Below, one piece after another: positions 12,140-24,063 of a stretch of DNA of 64,000 nucleotides. Source of the stretch: Tamarix chinensis (Eukaryota; Streptophyta; Magnoliopsida; Caryophyllales; Tamaricaceae); the NCBI GenBank assembly GCA_030549775.1, contig CM060181.1, forward strand, positions 53,574,218 to 53,638,217, read 5' to 3'. Position 1 is the first letter of the stretch, and each line of letters opens with the position of its first letter. Position numbers and translations under genes: made by a program. The notes under the pieces were generated by a model. The model did no database searches and was not told the origin of the DNA. It saw only the letters and a list, made by a program, of their open reading frames with translations.

Positions 12140-13518
12140 GTGGACAATGTGGTATTCGAGCATGGGGGATTCATTTTCCTTTCTATCTTAGTTGTTGCCT
12201 ATTTTCCATTGTGTTCCCTTTCTATTATTTTCTCTGTTTTGTTTTCTATTGCTTATGTTGTTGTTTAGCGAAATGAATGCCTATGATGACCAAATGGTAG
12301 AACCTTCTACATAACCTGGTCATGCACTAGTAAGACTTATGAACTGCAAGCTATTAAAACTATTTTTAAATTACTTATAGCATAGACACCCCAAGTGATA
12401 TACTCCCAAACCGCTTAATATTATAACACTCTTAACGGTTTATTCTCGTAGAATTATCTATCCTGACTAAGATTTAGGAGATAAGGTTTGTAGCAAGGAA
12501 CTAGTGAGACTTTGAGCCTTCGAGAGTGTCCACCTTTATGCAGTCTTATTTTTCCTAATTGTGTGTTCTCTCCTCTAATATGAGAAACTAGAACTTGCAG
12601 ACTCTCTATTTGAAACCGCATACAACTTATGCATACATTAGTGTGATAGAGGTATGTATCTTCTTTGTTAGCTACTTTAGCCATAGGCCACCAAATAACA
12701 TTTATTTTCCTTTTGTTCAACCCCTTTGAGCCTAAGCCTTTCCCTTCGTTTACCTACATACTAGTTTTTTTCCAAGAAACTACCCTATCGCGGTCCGAAC
12801 TAGGGAGTGGTAGCTAATGGATTTTATTATGGTAGACAGGGTATCTAAAAAATAAAAATAAAAAAGGAAAATAGAAAAGTTTCATTATTTCCATTTTGTA
12901 TCTAATTCTTCCCATTAAAAAAAGGGGGAGCCTTGATGTGTATTTAGGTGTCTTTAGAAAGTTTCCAATTCTGTTTTGGATTTGTAGTTACCACTCCTTT
13001 AGTTTTAGGCTCATAGCTACATTCCTAGATCTGCCTTACCTTTTCACCCTGGCCCCGTTACAACCCTACAAAGACCTCTTGATTTTTGTAATGCATAATC
13101 TCTTTAAGCGGTGAAGAATAAGAGTTTCTACAAGTATATGGTCTATCGTCATTAGATAGGAGAGTATTGAGTGACAATTTTATCCCTACAAACACATATG
13201 AGTGCATACTGTTTACACTTAACTAAAGAGAGTAAGTCTGGAGCCTTGTTTAACCTATGTTTTGTTGGGACAACATTTACACGACCCTCAACCACCTTAG
13301 AGCATCATAATAATTCTAATTTGTGCATCTGTGATAAAGGGTTGTCTCGCTTTATTTTCTGTACTACCATTTCCGCTTATAATATGGGTTGAACTAGACT
13401 TTGTATTCCATGTTTATGTTGTTGGTCCTATCACTTGAGGCTTTGTTATCATTCCGCTTGTTTTGTCTTTATGTTTCTGTGTTTGCTTGGGGACAAGCAA
13501 AGTTTAAGCATGGGGGAG
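12140..13518 (+). other. 3' non-coding part of the Athila-type element with two polypurine-tract-like sites
   Basis: The first site is ATTGTGGACAATGTGG followed by GCATGGGGGATTC (12135-12171). The second is GCTTGGGGACAAGC followed by GCATGGGGGAG (13488-13518), immediately before the 3' LTR. The second is the normal plus-strand primer site. Between them lies about 1.3 kb without a supported gene; open frames there are short and unlike known proteins. Confidence 0.65.
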
Positions 13519-13519
13519 T

Positions 13520-15027
13520 TGATGAAGTGAATTTTTACCATATTTTTACCTCACTTTTCCTTAGCTTTGGGACTTCATTTAATCTCTTTTATATATTTTG
13601 CTATGGTTTTGGCCTATTTTTTGCACTACTATTTTCTTGAGCCTTATGTTGTAGGTTTTCACGCAAAAACACTAAGACCAAGAAAGAATTCTTTATTTTT
13701 GGAGCTAAAGACCTAGCAATGAAAGCTTGGGAGGAGAGTGCATCAACCCAACATACTTATGAAGGTGCATCAAAGCTATGAGAGCCAAAAGATTGCCAAA
13801 ACATCCCTAAGAAAACACAAAAGGGGAGTGCACACCCAGCCAATGCCGGAGTTGCACAGCCGTGCAGCACTCCCAGACATTTATAGAAGAAAACATAATC
13901 GCATGGCCAGCCCGTGCTAGACCTGCATAGCCATGCGAGATTTTGAGCTGAAAAGTCAAGGCCAAAAATATTTCATGGGTAGGCCGTGCAATATCGGATT
14001 TTCCGAATTTCCGAGAGCTGAGAAACTGCATGATCAGGCCATGCAGAAGCGTTTCTCCCCACGATCTTCGTGCACAACATGGCTGGCGTGATGGGAAATT
14101 TTGTGGCACGCCTCGAGGACTTCTTAAGGAGAGAGAGAGAACGTTTTAGAGGGGGAGATACCTCTCATTACCGAGCATAGAATCTTGTAATAGCTTGTTT
14201 TCCTTAGTTTTAATTGTTCGGAAGATTTGATTGTATAATTGGTGATAGTCGATTCAAATCAACATTGCACTCTTCCAGATTATGATTATTTCAATCTAAT
14301 TCTTCTTCCCTTTATCTATTACATTGTTATTGTTTATCATGTTATTTATTTCATTCATTTTATCTACATGTATGAGTGAGTAGTCACTTTTCTAGGATTG
14401 GACTTAGGTACCGTTTTAATAATTGAAATGGTAAAATAAAGAATTATGTCGTATGATTGATTCATTAATATTGTTATACATGCTAGATTTGATTACGGTA
14501 AAGTGGATTTGATGAAATTCAATCTCCATAGATGTAATCTACAACTAAAATGCTGAGATTATTATTAGAAATTAGCATATATATGGGAATTTAAGCAATC
14601 ACGAAAGTAGATGTTTAATTCTTAGGGATTCTATAATTGGTGGTGGTTAATGGGTTTAATTTATTTTGTAAGCCACAAAATTTGTCGGCAAATTAGATTA
14701 AATACATTCTTAGACCTTGAAAGAGGCTAACGAATATGATTTGACCAATTATCCACAATTAGTGAATTAATTTGTGGCATAAGTATTGTTTCATTTTTTA
14801 TTATTAATCCAGAGGCCGAAGTTTGATTCTAGGTTTTATTCCTATTGTTTAGCATCTCCAAGTTAGAATGATTTTCGTAATTAATATTTTCATCCGAACG
14901 CATACCTCTACTTTTTGTAGATTGAGATAGTTAAAATAGTAAAGAAGTGTAGTCAATTACAAAGTCCCTGTGGATACGACCTTGAAATGTTATAACAAAT
15001 CCATGTGCTTGCAAAAATAGCACAACA
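13520..15027 (+). repeat. 3' LTR of the Athila-type element
   Basis: A copy of 2755-4251 with many substitutions. It has about 30 extra bases near 14610-14640 and lacks about 20 bases that the 5' LTR has around 3285-3305. It starts TGATGAAG directly after the polypurine tract and ends ACAACA. Confidence 0.92.
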
Positions 15028-15651
15028 CCCATGAATGCTAATGGCAAGTGATATGATATAGTGTACAACCAGTATTCTTACGACACTAGTGTGTGTATGA
15101 GAATTGGTATATAAAACAACAATGGTGGATGAGCATGACTCACTACCATAACAATGATCAACTCCTCGATATGGAAAAATTAAAAAATCTAAGTTATCTT
15201 AAAGTACAAAAATGGAAACCCTTTGTAAGGAAAACTCTAAGCTACTAAATAAGTGGTTAACACACATAATCATACTCATAAATAATGAGGTCACCTAAGC
15301 TATCCATCCCATATTTCCTCTCATAATTGATCCAAAATTACTGAAAGGACTCAAAATTTGGAATAGAATAAAGATCATTGAAACAAATAAAGGAATGTGC
15401 AAAATCATATTTTCTAAAAAAGAACATGGTTTTCAGAATCCAAAGCTCTAACACAAACTATAACCCCCTCCCCAATTTTACTCATGAAAATTTCCATTTT
15501 AAAAAGAATATTTGTAGAAGCAAAAATAAAAATAGAGGATATTGTCGCTACACCCATCATGAAGAGATATGTGATTGTTCACCTAATCCCATGGTTGATT
15601 TAACATTGAAACCTTTAAGAAACCATACACTAAGATAGAAAAGAAAGCATA

Positions 15652-15672
15652 TGAGAGAGAGAGAGAGAGAGA
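15652..15672. repeat. (GA)n microsatellite
   Basis: An uninterrupted run of GA dinucleotides of about 20 bp. Confidence 0.95.
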
Positions 15673-16288
15673 TTACATAACAACAAAGTTAAGTTTTACA
15701 GACAGGACATAACTATAAAAATAGAGAGACCAAAAGTCTTTAACCCAAAGATAAAGGAATTATTATCATATAGGTTCAACCAAAAACATAAATATACCTA
15801 AATATTGAGCCCAAAAAGAAATCCTCAAACATAACAATCTACTAGCCCACATCAAGGGTGAGTCCAAACCTATAAGTCATTAACTGTTCTCTAGACACAA
15901 ATTAGGTGAACATTAACCGTAACAAGGTAGAATTAGTTTGGTAGTGTACTTAGTAAATCAAAACTATTGAACACATAGAGGATACATGATGCACATAGAA
16001 TTATGATAAGTATATAATAACCATAATTATTTGAGCATACAATAAATAAAACCTTTTACATATACGATAACATTAAAAGCATAAACGTCTAATGACCATG
16101 AATTATGACCAAGGTGAAATCATATGATGCTAATCTTCTCACTCAAATACACATATAAGGTCACCTAATGAATCTCTATGAATCAACCACTAATACACTA
16201 CTACATGCATTACCCATCACACATAATCATCCACTCAAAGGCACATTAAAGCACAAGGCTACCTACCCCGCCATACATGCACATTGAT

Positions 16289-16650
16289 AGGGGTATTCAA
16301 AATTTGGTCCAGACTAACAATTTAGACTAAACTAATTGGCTATTCTGGGTTCTAGTCAAAGACATGACCATTATTTAGGTCTCTAGTTTGGGTCTTGGTC
16401 CCGAAGTAAAAAAAAATGGTCCTTAACCAATTTCAATCCTATTTGATCTAATCTTTTAGTCCAATTCAAAGTCTCATAAACATTTTACCTAAAAATATAT
16501 ACTTTTTAATATAAAAATATATATAATTTAGTAATTTTGGTCCTAATTGGCCTTGGATCAGTAATTCAGGTTCTATCCCCTTTCGGTCTACAATCCCTAC
16601 TTTGAATAATTTTGGTCCTTAACATGATTTTGGATCAGTACACACCCCCT
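16289..16650. mobile_element. Small hAT-like MITE candidate
   Basis: A 362-bp segment with mirrored ends AGGGGTATTC and GTACACACCCCCT. Both halves are full of GGTCC / GGACC-type subterminal words (TTGGTCC, TTTTGGTCC). Flanks ACATTGAT and ACATCAAT resemble each other, but the second starts two bases after the terminal T. It is non-coding. The class is inferred from the ends only. Confidence 0.5.
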
Positions 16651-16829
16651 ACACATCAATGCCAATGGGCTAGTATAATGATGTCTAACATTCACCACAC
16701 TTAGACATTAATGTTATGAGATACAACCACCACATAAGAGAAACATACTCAATTATGCCGCTATTGTTACACAAAAACCACAATTAAGATTATACAAAGG
16801 CCATAACTTACCCACCACACATGGACAAA

Positions 16830-16945
16830 AGCCATGAAAACTCAATGTGTGACCATTATGACATGAATACTCAATACATAACTATCATGGCTAAGAAACT
16901 CAATTCATGGTCAATATAGCTAGGACACTCAATACATTCTCATGC
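16830..16945. repeat. 33-35-bp degenerate tandem repeat
   Basis: ACTCAAT recurs four times at a spacing of 30-36 bp, each copy followed by a TGACCAT / TAACTATCATGGC-like segment. It is non-coding. Confidence 0.55.
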
Positions 16946-19254
16946 TTACTGTTATAACATGTACAAACCAAGGCACTAAGGCCACTCATTCTCCATAAGA
17001 TCATGCACACTTATCATTTCTATTCTCATATTTCAAACATCAACTTTAAAAGGTAAATAGAGTCATAAGCCCACAACTTACACTCAATGCATGTTCTTAT
17101 TTATAATTATTCAAGGCCAATGATTAAAGTCAAACTTGTTCAAAGATCATGCCTAAAGATCAACAAAAGTTAAGGGCTAAAAGCATAACTTATCATACTA
17201 TTTAGATATTAAACCATTACAACTCACCATTAACCAATCTACCTAATTGTTCTAAAAATGAATGTAAAAATCAAAGAGCAAAGGTTTGGTTAAACCCTAA
17301 GGCCAAACCCAACACCTAAATTTCTCAAAAAGCAAATTAAACATGATTAGCATAAAATCATACTTAACTTGACAAATTAAATTCAAAGATACATCATTCA
17401 CATTCATCTTTCCAAAATGGTTAAGAGTCACCTAATGTACACAACTTCAATTTTGTTACAAATGCCTTGCTAACATAGTCATGCTCCTGCATATAATCAA
17501 CATACAAAATATTCATACTTCCTTGCTTCAATTATAAACTCATCCAAATACTACCATTTTTGTGCGTTGCTATTACACCACCATGTTATGTTGCCTTGCT
17601 CATCTGGTGGTCACAACTCATTGATGACGCTCATCATCAATCATTATTATTATTTACCTTTACTTTTTCATTGGTAAAAGTTTGTTGGTTACAAATCTAA
17701 AATGTTGTTTGCAATATAGGTTGAATGTTGGTGGTTTGAACTGGTAGTGAGGCTACAAAGTTATGGTGGAGGATGAACATGAGGATGGGAGGAATAAATG
17801 AGATGGAATGGAGGATGAGTTAGGTTGAGCAATGCTTTGCTCCTCTATTTTCTAAGTCAATCGTGTTTGGGGAAAAAGAAAAGAGAGAGGGGGAGAGAGA
17901 TAAGGAAGGAGGAAAAAGAAGGGGACTTCTTGTTGTTGTTTTTTTCTTTTCTTACCTCTCTAAGTGTATAAGACCCCTTTTAGTTCATGATTTAAAATGA
18001 GACTCTAAATGATAACTTTCAATTCAAATTTATGTGATGGATATAGTTCCATAAGGGTCTAAAAGGTTAAAATTGTTCTAATGGATTTTCAAAGAGAAAC
18101 AAAAAATATATATTCCAAATTGCCTCAATGAGGAGTTGCAAGAAGATTCTTTTAAGGGAAGCAAGAGATGAAGAGGTATACATAAGAAGAGTTAGGTTAT
18201 CTTATTTCTAATTTTATAGTATAGGAGGATTAGGGTAAGCTTAATCAAGGGATATTTTAATCTTTTTGAGTTTGTATGAAAGATGTAATTTCTTTTTTTC
18301 CTTTTTTGGAGTGTTATTTTAATGTTGCAATAATAAGTTTTTGGTTTGCAAACTTTACCCCACTTGCGTGTGATTGTCATAATGGTTATTGTTGCTACTC
18401 ACTTATCTATATCATTATTTATTTATCACCCTAAAACTTTATCCTATGCTTATTGATATTAATAATTCAATAACTAATGCTTTGTATTCTTAGCAAGGCA
18501 AAAAAGATTAGTATCAAGACTAATAATTTCAAATGTATTCATTTGATAATTAAATTTAATAATAAGAAAATTCATGTGACCATTAAAGAGTTACATATTT
18601 TACTTTAAGACGTTAGAGTATGAAATGAAAAGGAAATTCTTCAATATTATTTTTTATTGTAAATTGCATGAAATGGTGTCATGTTAAATTAAAAGTTCTA
18701 ATTTAGGAAATTTTACTTCAGATAAAAATGGGAAACTTAAGAGAGTGAGATATTTAAAAAAAAAATACAACAACACCACATGTATACCAAAAAGGAATGA
18801 GATTAATTTGTCTTTCAAATTATTTAATAATAAATTTTATTCGTAACTACTCAATTTATTGTCATCATTTCGTTTAAGTGTCATAATGGAACCAACATGG
18901 GCTTCAGTAACTCTATAGCATTAGTAACATATGGGTGATAACTGCTAGAAAGGGAGTTACCAACACAAAAGATATGCGAAGAAGGGTAGGGGATGAATTC
19001 AAAAAAGACTTTGTTGTCCACGTTATTTTAGTATTTTTGAAAGGTTACCAATACATTGATTGTACACACACCATATTTTTGTCACTTATGGATGTGAATG
19101 GCATAATAAGAAGAAATTGGTTGTAATGCACAATTGACACCCTTGTAGCAACAACAAGTCACTAGAGAAAATCAAAAAGTTAATAGTACATATGGCCAAT
19201 CCTATTCCTCATGGTAATAACCATTGAATAATTATATGAAACAAATGTATTTCA

Positions 19255-19768
19255 CTTCATAAGAGTATTATCAATTATACATTTGTTCTTGATATAAGTA
19301 TCGAGATCGATCCTTACAACACTGCTCTCAATTTGGGGTTTAAATTCACCCCCACTTAAAGAACATAACATCCTCATTCTGCCTCAACCACTTATTGTCT
19401 CAATATAGCTTTATCCCAATAATCATCCCGCTTGATGTCTAACTGGCTCATCCAAGTTTAGCTTACTATTGTGGTTTTGGTCTGACTTGGATGACCACGC
19501 GGGGGATACCCTGGAGCATTTTTGGATTGATCAGCTGACCACATAGATCAACATGGGTCCTTTCAGAGTACTTTGTCCTCACTCATGCGCTTCTTAAAAA
19601 AAATTTAAAAAGTTTTGAAACTTCCCCGGAGGATCATACATCTTAAAAATTACTACACGACCAGCTTAAATATGAAGTTCTTAGGATGGAATCACAAAAA
19701 AGATGGTATACCATGTTCATATAAGTAGCTAGATCAATCATTATAACACTCCACTCAATTTGGGGTCT
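19255..19768 (-). mobile_element. Decayed TRIM-type element, minus orientation
   Basis: Matches on the reverse strand the complete TRIM at 59893-60649. On the plus strand it shows the reverse of the TRIM LTR (TTCTTAGGATGGAATCACAAAAAAGATGG, ATTGATCAGCTGACC, CTCACTCATGCGCTT), then the reverse of its polypurine and internal region (CACCCCCACTTAAAGAACATAAC), then a shortened second LTR. It abuts the solo LTR at 19774. No clean target duplication is visible. Confidence 0.75.
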
Positions 19769-20484
19769 TACGTTGTAACACCCCCAAAATTTACACATTT
19801 TTTTTAAAAACAATACTTATAAATTAAACCATAAATTCTGGGGATGTTACCACCACACTTAGTACCAGACCGGTTTACTCCTACCATTCCAGTACCAAGT
19901 GCTAAGGCTAAAGAAAATAACTCATAACATTATTAGATAGTCCAGATTCATAAATACGGGAATCAGGTACGCATAAGTCTTTATACAATCCAAAATACGA
20001 GAGTAGTTTTTCAGGGAAGAGAAATAACTACAATAATAAAATTATTTCTAAAATGCTCAACATAATCAAAAGAAAATAGGGATAAAAATCTCAATAGAAA
20101 ACCGGTCATGCTACTCTGGAACTGATTTGTCCCAAACATCACTAGGCCCCATCTTATGTCCCATAGACATCTATTGCATCAAAATAAACATCTCCTACCT
20201 GCAGCAAGTCAGATGGGCCTTCTACTCGTCGAAATGAGCAGCACCCATAAAAGGGGTGATCAGTACGCTACGTACTGAGTAAGGTAATAGAGCACTAAGG
20301 CCAGCACATAATTCACACAACCAATGCATCATAATAAAGGGCATAAAATTCAATCATATTGGCACAAGATAGAACAAATACTTAGGTGAAATATCATGAT
20401 TCAATACCAATCGGATTATTTACTTCATCCAGCCTTTATCGAATTTATTTTCACGCCATGCTCTTTATCGTGTCCATACGAGTA

Positions 20485-20825
20485 TGGGAACCCCATTATT
20501 TTAGCTGGTGGATCGGTCGCAAGGGTAACATACCTTGCCACTATTTTAGCCGGTGGATCGATCGCGAGGGTGACATACCTTGCCACTATTTTTTGTTGTG
20601 GATCGGTCTGGTCCCTTCTCATACGGTGTTCCACTGTAAGTAATTAGTTTCTTCCCACATCTTAACAATGTATATAGTTTGGTTTGTTGAGCTCGGGATC
20701 CCACTATTATAGCTGGTGGATCAGTCGCGAGGGTACATACCCTGCCACTATTTTAGCCGGTGGATCGGTCGCGAGGGAATTATTCCCTGCCACTATTTTA
20801 GCCGGTGGATCGGTCTGGGCTCGAC
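20485..20825 (-). repeat. Hairpin ladder: CCACTATT-CCGGTGGATCGGTC units, LTR copy 1
   Basis: Two clusters of 50-55-bp units. Each has CCACTATTTTAGCCGGTGGATCGGTC followed by a short inverted repeat. Perfect inverted repeats are AGGGTA/TACCCT (20730-20743) and AGGGAAT/ATTCCCT (20774-20788); imperfect ones lie at 20521-20535 and 20567-20582. Confidence 0.85.
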
Positions 20826-20984
20826 TCAACATCTTCCACTTTACGTATTTAATATTTTAAGTATCTTATTCAGATGTTCATTTCAAGACATGCAAACCAA
20901 ACTCCTACCATGCTTACTCCTCAACTTAGGTTAACCACTTCAACCCTAGTTAACCATCCCACCATAATTAACCATGACATATCC

Positions 20985-21310
20985 TAACACCTATGCAACC
21001 CCAGCTCCCATGCAAACCCTAACTCCACGTAAACTGCACTCCCATGCAAACCCTAGCTTCACGTAAACCATACTTCCATGCAACCCCAACTCTTATGCAA
21101 ACCCTAGCTCCACGTAAACCATACTTCCATGCAAGCCCTAATTCCCATGCAACCTCTTTCTCCACGTGAACCCCACTTCCATGCAACCCTAACTCCATCA
21201 TGCGAACATGAATTCCATGCAAAATCTAATACCATGCAACATTAACACCATCATGCAAAACCTAACACCATGCAATATTAATACCACCATGCGAAACCCT
21301 AACATGCATG
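20985..21310 (-). repeat. CATGCA / AAACCCTA minisatellite, LTR copy 1
   Basis: About 14 degenerate copies of CATGCAAACCCTAACTCC at irregular 18-40-bp spacing. CATGCA is the RY core and AAACCCTA the plant telobox core. Related tracts occur at 26980-27080 (reverse) and at 57720-57860 plus 59720-59885. Confidence 0.85.
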
Positions 21311-21736
21311 TCTTAAGGCCACAATATATATCATCACATATAGTACACATGCCATACAAAAACATACTTCAACTCCACGTTATACCACATACGAAATAAT
21401 TAATAATGATAAATATAGGATACATAGCATGCGAAGCATATAACACATATAAGCACACAAAATGCCTTAGCACCCCTTACCTAAAAGGTCACCGGTCTTG
21501 GTGCACGCTCTTATTCCACCTGAGGGCTTTGACTGGGCTCACCTATTATGGGGGAAAATACTAGAATCAGATTCCCTCCTAAAAATACTATTAGTTTCTA
21601 ACTTATCTTAAATCTTGGTTTTTAATTAAAATAATACTATACTAAAATTAACTATACAAAATACTATTGTAATTTAAAGCAAAAAGGTGATATAAGGGTT
21701 TCTACCCTTCACCAAAATGATGTTAGTAAAGATAAC

Positions 21737-21775
<39 letters not shown>

Positions 21776-22262
21776 TTTGACAATAACAAACTATTAGTAA
21801 TAATAGTAATATAAATAGAAATCTTAATAATAATAATAATATAAGCCTTAAAATTACAAGGTGGGGTTTCGACCCTACCCCTAAATAATGAAATACTACT
21901 CTATAATATTGATATGATATTAATAACATATATTACTTATAATAATAATATTAAAATAATAAAAATAATAATAATAGTAATGTTAATAGTAATAAAAATG
22001 GTAATAATGATACTAAAATGCATAAGTACGAATGCTAATAACAAAATTAAGGTTTCGACCCTCCTAGAAAAATTAACAATAATAATAATAATAATTGTAC
22101 TAATAATAATAATAATAATAATGGTAATAAACATATAATAATTCAAATAATATCTAAAATTCGAAACTAATAAACCCAATTATTTTATTCCTACTCTCTA
22201 CCCTGTAAAGAAAATTTAGCATTAATATTCCATCTAATAATAATAATAATAATAATAATAAT
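21737..22262 (-). repeat. (AAT)n tracts separated by short hairpins, LTR copy 1
   Basis: AAT trinucleotide runs at 21737-21774, about 22080-22123 and 22236-22262. Just before and between them lie inverted repeats: AAGGGT/ACCCTT (21694-21709) and GGTGGGGT/ACCCTACC (21860-21879, one G-T pair). The Tyr/Ile-rich open frames over these runs are artefacts. Confidence 0.85.
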
Positions 22263-22780
22263 CGAATAACCATAAAAAAATTGAATAAAAATAGAATAAA
22301 TGTAAATAAATGTAAAAGAAGGCTAAGAAGGTGGGAATGGGTGGCACCGGCGGTGGTGCACGGCGATGGGCGGAAAAGGAGTCTAAGAGGGAAAAAGATG
22401 CAGGAAAAGAGGAAAGAGAAGGGGGAAAAGAGAAAATAAGGTTATGGTTCGGTGGAGGAGAATTAGAGAAAGTTTCTGGGTGGTGCAGAAGGCAATAGAA
22501 GTGGTGGTAGTGGTGGTGGACGACAACTTAAAGGTTGCGGGGTACAGATTTTTGCGAGATGGGCAGAAGATTTTGCACAGCTATGATGACTCGTGCGAGA
22601 AGAATTGAAGGATGTGGAGAGCTTAGTTAGCTAGAGGGAATTGCAAGGAATAATTTAGGATGTAGAGATGGCGGTGAGGTTGGCTATCGGCGGCGGTAAG
22701 CTCGTCTGAAGTCAAGGTGGTGCAAGGTCAGCTATTAGGGTTTTGGGGAGGAAAAGTTTCGAACACACTCCAATCGAGGC

Positions 22781-22788
22781 TATTTATA
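22781..22788 (-). promoter_or_regulatory. TATA box of the solo LTR (minus)
   Basis: TATAAATA on the minus strand about 870 bp into the LTR. The same octamer occurs at the matching place in the other two long LTRs (25033-25040 and 62296-62303). Confidence 0.7.
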
Positions 22789-23859
22789 GAAGTTAGAGGG
22801 AATATTAGGGTTTTGGGGGTCGGTAGGAGGGTATCCTATGTAGGGTTTAGGGTAGCTAGAGGCGGTAATTGGCCGGTGAAAGATTTGGTCAGGTTCAATC
22901 CTTCGAAAGAAAATAGGGAGAGAATGAGCGGGAGTTGAGGATAACCGATCATGCCAATCTAATGTGTGAGTCAAGAGGGAGAAAAAGAAGGGCGAGTCGG
23001 CCAGTCAAAATCCTCGTGGCCGAAGACGCCATTTTCGGGGGCGGGAGTTGCAGGCTTCGATGACGGGGGAGAAAGGAGGAAGAAGGAAGGAGGGGGAGGT
23101 GAACCGACGGCCGAGAAAGAAAAGGAAAAGAGGAGAACCAGGCCGGTCAGCGCCAGTTACAAGCCTTTTAAATGAGACGCGAGGTCTTAGAGGAAACAAC
23201 TCCAAAACGCAGCGTTTGGATGCACGCATAAAGGGAACGACGCTTGGCCGTGGGAGAAGGAAGGAGAAGAGGAAGAATTGGGCTGCGCAGGCCCAAATCC
23301 GGCGAAAGGAAAAGAGAAAAGAAGAAAAGGAAGAAAGAAAAAGGAAAATTTAAGGGTTTTGGGTTTACATAATATATTTAGAATATTTTAGGTATTTAAA
23401 ATAAAAATATATATTTAAATAAAAATATTAAACCTCCTTTTTAGGCTAATTTAGGGCCTTTAAAAATATTTCTCCTAAATTCCTTTTTAATTAACGAAAA
23501 GCCCAATTTTTCCTTTATAAAAGTATTTATAAATTCTTATTAATTTACCCTAAATAAATCCCTCTTATTCCAAATAAAATAATAAATTAAATTAATTTTC
23601 TAATAAATCCTTATTTAATAATATATCTTAAAATAAATAATTCTGGGGCATTTCAGCGTTAATAAATTTCCTCTAGCTTTAAAACATACATATTACTTCA
23701 TGCATATACCACCAACAACCCTAGATCTTTGTTTATCCTTCCTTATGCTAAAACCAATTCGATGTGCATATTTATTATACAAGTTAAAAGCTTTACTTCT
23801 CAGAGTGTGCATTTAATCCAATCAAATTTGATTTATCAACCTCTTTCATAATAAATACC

Positions 23860-24063
23860 ATTCAAAAGTTTCATATAAGAAAATATAACATCTTTAAAGA
23901 AAATAGAACATATCATTATAAGATTATAGTAGAATAAATGCATAATAATAAAGAAACAAATTAGTGGTAGTCATAAAGAAACACATTTACATAACTCATA
24001 CAAAGATACACACAAAATTACAGTAACATACGTATCATAATAAAGAAATACATTATTTATGGT
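23860..24063. repeat. Monomer A (left part) of a duplicated AT-rich sequence
   Basis: The sequence from TATAGTAGAATAAATGC to GAAATACATTATTTATGGT matches 29450-29557. Its continuation after the interrupting elements is 29191-29400. It is non-coding. Confidence 0.6.

Larger units (their letters stand above)
2755..15027 (+). mobile_element. Athila-type Ty3/gypsy retrotransposon, complete in outline but inactive
   Basis: A 12.3-kb element bounded by two directly repeated LTRs of about 1.5 kb that start TGATGAAGTGAA and end GCACAACA. Flanks CCAAT (2750-2754) and CCCAT (15028-15032) match at 4 of 5 bases, a plausible decayed target duplication. Internal order is PBS, gag with zinc knuckle, protease, RT, RNase H, integrase, a long non-coding stretch, an extra ORF, a second non-coding stretch and a polypurine tract. 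The extra 3' ORF and the tRNA-Asp-like primer site are typical of the Athila lineage. Every coding part has stops, frameshifts or lost catalytic residues, so it cannot move by itself. The LTRs differ by many substitutions and by indels of about 20-35 bp, so the insertion is not recent. Confidence 0.93.
15028..19250. other. Repeat-like DNA without a supported gene
   Basis: AT-rich sequence with no convincing gene. It holds a (GA)n tract, a small inverted-terminal-repeat element and a 33-35-bp tandem repeat (listed separately). Purine-rich DNA at 17740-17935 resembles the U3 parts of the LTRs elsewhere, so 16.6-18.4 kb may be an old LTR in minus orientation. I could not define its ends. The open frames at 15378-15638, 18192-18380 and 18935-19126 resemble nothing I recognise. 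Confidence 0.4.
19774..23655 (-). mobile_element. Solo LTR of the Tekay/Del-type family, minus orientation
   Basis: A 3.9-kb LTR with no internal domain. Read on the minus strand it starts TGAAATGCCCCAGAATT and ends GGGGGTGTTACA, the same ends as the LTR at 56557-63200. Its parts in sense order are: purine/pyrimidine-biased U3; TATA box (22788-22781); (ATT)n tracts with hairpins; a CATGCA/AAACCCTA tract; and the CCGGTGGATCGGTC hairpin ladder. Flanks in element sense are AACGC before and ACGTA after, not a convincing duplication. Open frames inside (22717-23353 region) are low-complexity artefacts. Confidence 0.88.

Noticed and set aside
20485..20825. CRISPR-like array (regular repeats with variable spacers)
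   Set aside because: The variable parts are themselves inverted repeats, the repeats are degenerate, the sequence is plant LTR DNA and there are no cas genes.
21723..22179. Tyr/Ile-repeat proteins on both strands
   Set aside because: Translations of AAT microsatellites.
22717..23353. Arg/Lys/Glu/Gly-rich open frames
   Set aside because: Purine-biased U3 of the minus solo LTR; both strands are open by composition.
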